A stretch of DNA of 64,000 nucleotides from Gigaspora rosea (Eukaryota > Glomeromycota > Glomeromycetes > Diversisporales > Gigasporaceae), in the NCBI GenBank assembly GCA_003550325.1, contig QKWP01001215.1, positions 92,528 through 156,527 of the forward strand, read 5' to 3'. The notes beneath the pieces were generated by a model. It saw nothing but the letters and a program-made list of their open reading frames with translations, did no database searches and was not told the origin of the DNA. Shown piece after piece: positions 56,595 to 64,000 of this stretch. How positions within the stretch are numbered: the stretch's first letter is position 1; every line of letters begins with the position of its first letter. Made by a program: the position numbers and the translations under genes.

Positions 56595-57300
56595 CTTTCA
56601 AAATTTTTTGATTTAGCAAAGATTTCTCAGTAAAGATTGATTAAACACAGTAAAATTTTTTATTTTAATTCTACACTTTTATAAAATTAAAATAAAAAAT
56701 TAACGAATTTGGTTAGATGGGTAATGAGAAATCTTTGCTAAAAGTTTTAAAAAACATTTGAACATAAAAAGTCGGATAACTTTTCTTTTTTTTTTTTTTT
56801 TAACTTTAACTAAAGATTTCTCAACAACTATCAATTCAATTTTAATGAATATTTTTTATTTTAATTCTGTAAGTATATAGAATTAAAATAAAAAATTATT
56901 GAAATTGGATAGGTTTTTGTTGATAAAGTTTAATAATTTTTTTAAAAAAAAAATTAGCTGTTGCATCTTTTTTATAAGTGCCTAAACTTTGAATGAAGAT
57001 TATCCGGCACTCACTTGATCAAATTTGATTAATTATCAATTTTTTCATTTTAATTCTATAAATTTATAGAATTAAAATAAAAAAAGTTTTGATTGAATTT
57101 GATCAGGTAAATGCTAAGTAATATTCGTTTAAAAATTAGGCACCTATAAAAAAAAATTGTAGCTAATGTTTTCTAAACTATTTAGTAAAGTTTCTCAACA
57201 ATCCAATAAAATTTTTTTTTATTTTAGTTCTATAAACTTTTAGAATTAAAATAAAAAATTTTAATCAAATTTAAAATGATACTTTTTGAGAAATCTTCAA
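56595..57300. repeat. Four-unit tandem array with a hairpin in each unit
   Basis: Palindromes of about 48 bp with the core TTTTATTTTAATTCTA facing TAGAATTAAAATAAAA lie at about 56655-56702, 56850-56897, 57037-57086 and 57209-57260. Their centres are about 196, 187 and 175 bp apart. Between them, AAAGATTTCTCA and GAGAAATCTTTG words also pair, so hairpins alternate along the array. Confidence 0.8.
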
Positions 57301-57553
57301 TGAAAAATTAAATAAAAAATTCAGTGTAATATTTTTTTAAAAAAAAAACCTTTAAGAGTAGGGTGCAAATAGATCATTTTTCATATGTTCTATGTAATAA
57401 TATTGTGATTAGACTCTGTGGCTGCATTATAGTACAAGATCTTTATATTACAATTAGGCTCTATGACTATAAAGAGTGCAAGAACTTGGCTATATTCACT
57501 AGCAAAGGTACAATATATTAGTTTGATTAAATTAATAAAAGGAAGTGTTAAGA
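57301..57553. other. Spacer
   Basis: No gene. Short near-direct repeats of TTAGGCTCTATGACT / TTAGACTCTGTGGCT lie at 57411 and 57452. Confidence 0.4.
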
Positions 57554-57996
57554 ACTAATGCTCCGAATCGGGTTGAGTCAACTCGAAACCCGACCCAAAT
57601 TTCGGGTCGGGTCGGGTCGGGTAGAAAATTTTGACCTGAAAGTTTCGGAATAAATCCGAATTCAATTATTGAATCCGGCTTCTATATGAGCACAAAGTGC
57701 TATCACTTTACTCATTACATTTATGAATTTGGCTACAAATGCTAATATTTATTTGAACTATACAAAATTTGAGCCAATTTCGAATTTAATAAATTAACAA
57801 AAAACGTGTCAGACAAATGCAGTGAGCTATGCGAAATATAATTAATTTTTGTGTATCAAAAGATTAAGATCGAATTTAGTGTAGGAAGTTCTTTAACAAA
57901 TTAATGTAAGTATTTTTTAGTTGTTACTAATGATTTGACCCGGGTGGGTGTCATCTGATAATTATTCGGATAAACGCTATCCGGATGAGAACTCTA
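57554..57996. mobile_element. Possible hAT-like MITE with GGGTCGGGT subterminal block
   Basis: TAATGCTCCGAATCGGG at the left resembles the inverse of the right edge CCGGATGAGAACTCTA. GGGTCGGGTCGGGTCGGG lies near the left end and ACCCGGGTGGGT near the right. No 8-bp TSD matched, so the boundaries are uncertain. Confidence 0.4.
57604..57621 (+). other. G-quadruplex-type motif
   Basis: Four GGG runs separated by TC dinucleotides on the + strand. This is the only such motif noticed in this AT-rich window. Confidence 0.8.
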
Positions 57997-58422
57997 GATA
58001 AGTTAATCAGGAAAATCATTTAAAAATCTGTCTTATTAGAATTTTATATGAAACCACATATAGATTTGATTTTCATAGTGTATCGAACACCCCCAATGCA
58101 GTATTATTTCGTATTGGAATTAGCATTTGTGGTTTCTATCACAATTTACTGCAAAATTTTTTTACTAAACTTGCCGATTATGATTTACTGTAAAAAAAAA
58201 ATTTCCGTATGGATGACCAGAATTGTATAGTATGGGAAATTACAGTATGATACCGGTATGGTATCGATTAGTATTTTCGCAAATCAATATGATATGATAT
58301 GGGTGAACATATCAGTATAGTACACCCCGAATTTTTAAAATCTGTACCATATTGATCCGGTGTTATATATATTAGTGTTAGGGTTAGAAATAGTATGGTG
58401 TGCAGGTTTTAAAAATCAGCTC
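57997..58422. other. Spacer with GTATGGTATCG/ATATGATATG words
   Basis: No gene. A dispersed repeat rich in YATAYYGGTATGGTATC words (58240-58420) continues after the hAT MITE at 58601, so the MITE landed inside it. Confidence 0.4.
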
Positions 58423-58600
58423 ATCTATACTAGTGATGTGCCATTTATATGATGCCTGAAAAATTTTAGCGTACAGTACGTACAGTATGTACAGTACGTA
58501 CTGTACGTATAGTTCTTTTCTGGCATCTGATTGGCTGGAACAAGTGATCAGTAAAAATTTTAGCGTACAGTACTGAACGCGGCACATCACTAATCTATAC
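58423..58600. mobile_element. hAT-type MITE, 162 bp, perfect 8-bp TSD ATCTATAC
   Basis: The element proper is 58431-58592. Its ends TAGTGATGTGCC are perfect 12-bp inverted repeats, with ATCTATAC at 58423-58430 and 58593-58600. Both halves carry TTTTAGCGTACAGTAC. The left half extends this into a run of GTAC-containing self-complementary words (58476-58508). Confidence 0.95.
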
Positions 58601-58845
58601 CATACTGATCAGCAGGGGCGTAAAATACCCTTATTCCCTGAAACCTTTCAATATTTGGTTAGTTAATTCATGATTTATCGTTGTTACAAATCGACACAAT
58701 TGTCGTGATTAATGATGACATTCTTGAAACAGGGGGGACTGTCCTCGGTTACACAAACGGTAGATCACTGCCGAAAATTTCCGATCATGTGACGTATTGG
58801 TCGACCAATAAAAATTGCGGATTTTTAAATAATAAAATTTATTAA
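58601..58845. other. Spacer
   Basis: No gene. The minus-strand open stretch 58709-58921 has no features. Confidence 0.4.
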
Positions 58846-58879
58846 ATATGTAATTATGATATGAAATATAATTAAAATA

Positions 58880-58914
58880 ACCCATGGTGATTATCACCAT
58901 GGTTACACTAAATA
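58880..58914. repeat. 21-bp palindrome CCATGGTGATNATCACCATGG, left copy
   Basis: The palindrome occupies about 58884-58904. With its asymmetric edges (ATAAC on the left, GTTACAC on the right) it is an inverted copy of the one at 63090-63118. The pair brackets the MULE-type pseudogene and may be parts of its terminal repeats. Confidence 0.6.
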
Positions 58915-58949
58915 ATTTCATATGTACGTAGAATACTACTCAACTAATG

Positions 58950-59280
58950 ATCATCATACTTTTATTTCTGCTTAATGTTAACTTGATTTCAGATATCTTT
59001 CGTTCTTTTATTATCGTATTTCACTTCATCATATTTCACTTATTATTGCATTTCACTTCATCATATTTCACTTATTGTCGTGCCGTGCTTCATTTACTGT
59101 CATGTTTTTTTGTCACCTTTTATTGTCGCGTTTCTTTTTCTTCTTGAATTCTTTGGTGACGCGTCACTAACTTGCATTCTATTTCATCGTTTCAGTTTTT
59201 TCTTTGCTTCGTGACTTTTTTTATTGTTGTATTGTTTCGTTGACTATAGCTTGTACTGTCGTATTTTTTTTTTGTTGCCA
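58950..59280 (+). promoter_or_regulatory. Pyrimidine-rich leader with TTTCACTTATTRTCG repeats
   Basis: A T/C-biased + strand has tandem-like CATCATATTTCACTTATTGTCG units (59010-59080). It includes the 12-bp palindrome GTGACGCGTCAC (59156-59167) and a second ACGCGT near 59294. It lies just before the MULE-type gene start. ACGCGT is the MBF/MCB core; its use here is inferred. Confidence 0.4.
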
Positions 59281-59312
59281 TACGTCTCTAGCGACGCGTC
59301 TGTAAAGAACTT

Positions 59313-62104
59313 ATGGAAGGTGAATTAGCAGTAAAATTATTCATTATTTCATGAATGCCCAAAGAAATTAAGTTTGCTATTACTAAGTTCTTTCTTCTTT
59401 TTCTTGAACTTTAGGTGAAAGTCTTTTAGGGTCTACAAGCAACTCTTTGAATGAATTTGAAGATGTGGAATCAATAACTTCTGAAATAACTGAAAACGCA
59501 GAATTACTTGGTGAAATAGAACCAAATTGTGGACCAAATTTTCAACTCTCAGTAGGAACTCATTACACATCATGTGACTTGGCTGAAGAACGCCTTAATA
59601 GCTATGCTAAAGCTACAGGCTTCTCATTACGTCAGAAAAGGGTAACAGTTAACGATGATGGTGAAGTTAGACGACGTACCTTTGAATATTCACATTCCGG
59701 AGAGCCTGTTAGTAATAAAGTTGTTGATCTTTCTTGGCAACGTAATAGAAATTCAAAAAAGATTTCATGTCCATGGCATGTGAATTTATCAAAACCAAAG
59801 ATGTCCGCGATGGTTATTATTACGAGTATAATAGGCGATCACAATCATCAAATGCAGCCAGATGTCATGCTATATGCCCCAAAATATAGAAGACTATCTC
59901 CTGAGATCTTGGAAATGATAGAGTTTTATGTCACAAAAGGAAATATGGGTCCAAGCAAATCTTCACACTTTTGACCACGAAGTTTACTGATCATATAATT
60001 CATAAACCTGATCTTTATAACGCTATCCAAAAGTTTCGAGCAACATCCACTCAACGTTATGGAGAGGCACAAAGTTTTATTGAACATCTGTTGTAGTTAA
60101 AGAACCAAGACCCGGATTGGATTGTTGACTTTTGTATGGACCTATATGATAATCGACTAACTGGATTATTTTGGATATCGCCATCACAACAACAAATTCT
60201 GATCCGCTATAATGATATTGTTCAAACTGATAATACATGTCAAACCAATTGGTTAGGCATGTATCTTACACTGTTAATAGTCATTGACAATAACACAAGA
60301 ACCCGGCTAGTTGCTCAAGCATTATCTGATGATGAAACTACTGAATCATATGAATGGTTTCTTGAGTGCCTTATGAAGGCAACACATAATGTACCTCTAG
60401 TAGTTTTATTCTCTGATGCTGACCCTGCGTTAAGTAATGCTATTTCCTTAAAATTACCTACAACACAACATTTTCTCTGCATTTTTCATATACAGGAGAA
60501 TATTCGTAAAAATTTGCGGACTAAACTTGGAAAGCAATTCTATGAGTTTTATAGAGAGTTTTTATATACGTGAAATAGCACGTTCGAAGAAGACTTTTAT
60601 AGGTGATGGTTACGTTTGTTAGGAAAATACCCCCAGGCACAAGATTATTTTAATAGGGCACTACAGGGGTCTATTAAATCATGGGCTCGGTGTTATCAAT
60701 TGAAGCATTTTACAGCGGGTGCTCAAAGTACTCAGCGCATTGAAGTGATGAATAAACTGATTAAAGATGGTGTAAAGGCTACTTCTTCATTGCATAACCT
60801 TCATGATCATATTCAAAATCTTTTAGATAATAAAGCTAGGTTGGCAAGGCATAATAGATACCTGAATTCAATTCCTACTCATCAAGTGCCATTGATTGTC
60901 GAATCAATATTTCCAAAAGTTTTTGAGATATTAAGGTCTTATTTAACGCCTCACATTTTAGCAGTGCAACAACAACAAATCATAGAATCTCTTTTATATA
61001 AAGTGCAGCTACGACAAAATGATGATATTCAAGCATTACAGGTTTGATGGATTTTTTTAATTAAAGTGGGGTGAAGAATTTATATCAATGATCATACAAT
61101 TAACATATATTTATGTACAGCATGTGTTTTATATATTGTTTTATGTTTTAGTATTATACATTCATGCCTCTAATTCTATTTATTAATTTGAAATTTTCTT
61201 TTATTAGGAAGCTACTCAGTTGGATTATGATAGCGGTTTCTTAGAAGACGAACTCCATAGGCCCCAAATTTCTATTATGACTTTAATAAAGAATATTGAA
61301 CCAAACGAAATTGTTGAAATCTGGGAGCTTATGGGTTTAGCGGCAGTTTACAAACACTATATAGTGTTATTGAGTAATGGTGGACATTTATGCACTTGCA
61401 TGGCTCTTTTCAACTGCGGCATTATATGTTCTCATTTTTTTCAGGTAATGATGAATACCAAAACGGCAATGTTTCATATCAGACTGGTAGCAAGATGCTG
61501 GTATCAAGATGACCATCAAGATAAGGATTTGGGAATTTTACAACAGCAAAATATCAATATTTCAACAACACTTCAACAAAATGATACAGAAATGTTATAC
61601 CTGGATCTTCATATTATTGAACATATTCGAGGTGCTACATATAGCGTAAAAAATCAGCAATTGGCTAACAAAATGATCTGATATGCTAATGGATTTGGCA
61701 AAATGAAAAAGGCACTTAATATCGCTTTGGATCTTGGGTGTGAGGATGAATTGATTAGCATGATTACACAGTTTGTTGAACAAAAAAAGACTATACTTGA
61801 GGGCTCCAATAACGAAAATACTCAATTCAATCAATTTGAGAATATAACTGTAAATGATCCTTTAGTTACAAAACATCGTGGGCGACCACCAACAAAAAGG
61901 TTAAAAAGTTCTTCCGAAACTCAAGATCATACAGGGTTAACGCATAGTAATCATGCGATTAATCCTCAAGACCCTAATTTAAGGATACCTTTGTCAAATA
62001 TTAGTTCGAATAATAGTGCTACTATAGAAGAAAGTAAAAGAAAATATGTATGCAATGTATGTGGCGAGGTAGGACATGATGCATGCACATGTAGGCAAAA
62101 ATAA
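59313..62104 (+). pseudogene. FAR1/MULE-type transposase-derived protein, disrupted
   Basis: The likely start is ATG at 59313 in a 7-nt exon (ATGGAAG). An intron at 59320-59414 brings it in phase with the long frame, which has no ATG of its own. Domains in order are: acidic head, FAR1-type DNA-binding domain (about 59560-59860, with CPWHV and HNH zinc ligands), MULE DDE transposase core (about 60120-60560, with QTDNTCQTN and SDADPALS carrying the two aspartates), a spliced linker (intron 61042-61207), and a SWIM zinc finger (about 61390-61440, CTC then CSHF). These are followed by an AT-hook-like RGRPP (61877) and a C-terminal CCHC zinc knuckle (62051-62092). Disruptions are one frameshift near 59950 and stops at 60094-60096, 60571-60573, 60604-60606 and 61679-61681. 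It is either a decayed Mutator-like element or a domesticated relative that has died. Confidence 0.85.
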
Positions 62105-62690
62105 TGACGGAATGTAATTAATAGTGACGTTGTATTATGATTACTATGTATGCTCTATTTCATATTGATTCATTTGAAATTTAACTTTGGAAATGAGTAG
62201 CAAGCTATCAATATCGTATTTCACTAGCATCTATACTCTGGTGTCACCAACCTAAAATTTAGGTTAGTGACGCTAAAGTAGTTATTACAATTCGTGAATT
62301 TGATTACTTACTGATCGAATTGTGGTATGTATATTATAAGATTCATTTCTAGGTAATAGTGTATTTAAATGCGAGGCTGCACAATACTATTGATGTTGAG
62401 TATTAATAACTTTTTATTTTCTTTATTTTGACTCTTTTTTTTTATTTTTATTAATTTTATACTTTCTTTGCTAATGGCTAGGGGCCAACGGCTTCTAACA
62501 TGCTTTTACATTTCTTTGAGTAGATTTGTCATTCAGAATAAAAGAGCAGTAGATAGAATAGGAAGTTTGCTAAATGATCGCAAATTGAAAACTATAGATA
62601 CACGTAAGTGGATATAAATAACCCCATTTAATGGTTAGGGTTAGGGTAAGCCCTAGTATTATCCTTTTTTCGGTTGGGCTTGTATAAAGG
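62105..62690. other. 3' flank and spacer
   Basis: 62236-62276 is a hairpin on GTCACCAACCTAAA facing TTTAGGTTAGTGAC. A TTAGGGTTAGGGTAAG tract lies at 62636-62651. No gene. Confidence 0.45.
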
Positions 62691-62785
62691 AAGCGAAGCG
62701 GAGGCAATAGCCGTAGCAGAGCGACTACAGAATGAGCAAAGCGAGTTCTGTAAGTGTTGCTAAGTGCAAGCGAAGCAACACAAAC
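62690..62785 (+). repeat. GC-richer tract with GCGAAGC words
   Basis: GCGAAGC occurs at 62693-62699 and 62770-62776, with related GCAGAGCGAC and GAGCAAAGCGAG between. GTGTTGC (62754) and GCAACAC (62776) enclose the second copy in a stem. d(GCGAAGC) is known to form an unusually stable mini-hairpin. No coding role is evident. Confidence 0.6.
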
Positions 62786-62974
62786 TATAATGATTATAAG
62801 AGTTTGGTGTATGAGATAGTTTAGTTCGTATAGTGGATAGAATAAAATAAAGCTATCATGTGTTATATTCTGTTATTTGGTTGGTTAGTTAATCACTGTT
62901 TTAATACGATATCATATGTTGGTCTTGTAACTAGTACAATTAATCGATAATACTAGTACTATATAGTGTACTAT

Positions 62975-62996
62975 TACGTACGTACGTACGTACGTT
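62975..62996. repeat. ACGT tetranucleotide microsatellite, second locus
   Basis: Tandem TACG/ACGT run, about five and a half units, like that at 23550. Confidence 0.9.
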
Positions 62997-63087
62997 GTAA
63001 TGTTGTACTATGCCAATATGTTACACTGTAGTGTTATGCAAGTTTATATATGTATACGTTACACAAAATGCATAAAATAAATTGTCG

Positions 63088-63122
63088 ATCACGTGACCAT
63101 GGTGATCATCACCATGGGTTAT
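63088..63122. repeat. 21-bp palindrome CCATGGTGATNATCACCATGG, right copy
   Basis: The palindrome lies at about 63094-63115, with GTGA on its left and GGTTAT on its right. This is the inverse arrangement of the copy at 58880. Confidence 0.6.
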
Positions 63123-63254
63123 AATTAGAAATATTCTTATGATATAATAAAAAATAATAAAAATGATTTTCTTATAAGAAAATTGATTAAATATATAAAA
63201 AATCATAATATTTGCATAATTATGATATAATACAAAAAAATAAGGAATCCTTTA

Positions 63255-63510
63255 TATAGTGCACCGTGCACTCAGTGCACCCTAGGGTAACCCCTGCTAT
63301 GTTACTATTTCATCTCAAATTTTACTAAGGTATTTTCTGTTGTGTTACTAAGCAAAAATGCTTCTCTCGCAATTTTATCCTAAACCCAATTCTAATCCTA
63401 ACTCTAACTCTAATCCTAACCCTATTCTAACCCTATCTTTAATTTAATTTTTATTATATACTATTAAAGCTATTAAAAATACTAAATTTATAGGGGTGCA
63501 CTGTTTAAAT
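63255..63510 (-). repeat. Dispersed TTAGGG-bearing repeat, copy 3 (inverted), with GTGCAC ends
   Basis: On the minus strand the order is degenerate TTAGGGTTAGR tract (63440-63365), ATTGCGAGAG, then GGGGTTACCCTAGGG (63295-63281). Outside, GTGCACCGTGCACTCAGTGCACC (63259-63281) and GGGGTGCACTG (63493-63503) give GTGCAC-rich ends like those of the hAT element at 27698. Confidence 0.65.
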
Positions 63511-64000
63511 TTTTCTAAAAATAAAATTGGTTTTTTTTTCAAAATTTTAAAAATGACATTTTTATATTTTCTAACTCTAACAAATCCTCTGGAACATTAT
63601 CCACATCTTTGTCTGCATTATTCGAATCATTTTCATTTTCAGTCCCAATATCCATCATATCAGGTTCTTTTTTATCCAATTTTTTTTTAAAATCTTTATA
63701 AGTGTGTTGACGTTTTCTTTAATTTTATAATTAAGATACTTAATACATATTAAGCATTTAAACAGGTATATTTGTAGGCAATAGTTATGATAACTATGCC
63801 TACATGAAAGAACAATACCATATGAATAACTTGTATATCCGCAATGCACATAGTTACAAAGAGTAACTAAACTAGGTTTTTAGTCGTGACAAATCCTCAT
63901 AGAAGATGATAATTGCTTACTTTATAATCTACATAAGGCAACTTATATGTGTGAACACAGGTCAAAAACCAATATATTGGGTATCTATCGGGTACCATAT
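63511..64000. other. Spacer to the window edge
   Basis: No supported gene. TTTAAACAGGTATATTTGTAGGC and GCCTACATGAAAGAAC surround a small inverted segment at 63755-63810. Confidence 0.35.

Noticed and set aside
56595-57300. CRISPR-like regular array
   Set aside because: Units are degenerate palindromes with related spacers in a eukaryotic, intron-containing context. There are no cas genes and no constant repeat with unique spacers.

Overview
The window looks like a gene-poor, very AT-rich, repeat-packed stretch of a fungal nuclear genome. The best guess is an arbuscular mycorrhizal fungus (Glomeromycotina, Rhizophagus-like). This rests on short introns with GTA/GTR donors, micro-exons, a many-intron cytochrome P450, a FAR1/MULE protein with SWIM and zinc-knuckle ends, a glomeromycete-style lineage-specific membrane protein, LRR and Crypton-like remnants, and a mass of small hairpin DNA transposons. 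The assignment is inference from recalled family style; no database was searched. No rRNA gene, intact tRNA gene or CRISPR array was seen.

Only two genes look intact, both on the + strand. The first (24000-25942) resolves into nine in-phase exons and a 419-aa protein with two membrane segments. The second (53478-55901) resolves into eleven in-phase exons and a 508-aa microsomal cytochrome P450. A FAR1/MULE-type gene (59313-62104) is nearly full length but carries a frameshift and four stops. Two smaller host-type pseudogenes are a Crypton-like DNA-binding remnant (20505-20902, minus) and a ribonuclease-inhibitor-type LRR remnant (35030-35395).

Layout: 1-8 kb holds a retroposed element with target duplications, a decayed Ty3-type pol region split by two inserted MITEs, and decayed coding-like stretches around a pyrimidine-rich tract. 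8-16 kb is AT-rich spacer with MITEs. 16.4-19.4 kb is a Gag-side LTR-element fossil with a pogo-like MITE inside it. 20-24 kb holds the Crypton-like pseudogene and a multi-hairpin element. 24-26 kb is the membrane-protein gene. 26-30 kb holds a duplicated TTAGGG-bearing module and a minus-strand tRNA-headed retroposon that was entered by a 1.6-kb hAT element, which itself contains two further foldback elements. 31.85-33.2 kb is a second, GC-richer tRNA-headed retroposon with a poly(A) tail. 33-41 kb is a field of decayed inverted repeats. 41.8-45.3 kb is a minus-strand LTR-element fossil (Gag and protease) carrying two MITEs. 45.5-52 kb is a dense MITE field (pogo, hAT, Harbinger-like, multi-hairpin). 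53.4-56 kb is the P450. 56-59 kb holds a regular hairpin array and hAT MITEs, followed by the MULE-type pseudogene.

Nothing suggests that the genes work together. Transposition history, especially of short non-autonomous DNA elements with clear target-site duplications, explains most of the structure. The most distinctive signals are a multi-hairpin element family, hAT MITEs that each carry their own self-complementary subterminal motif, and a microexon-bearing membrane-protein gene of unknown function.
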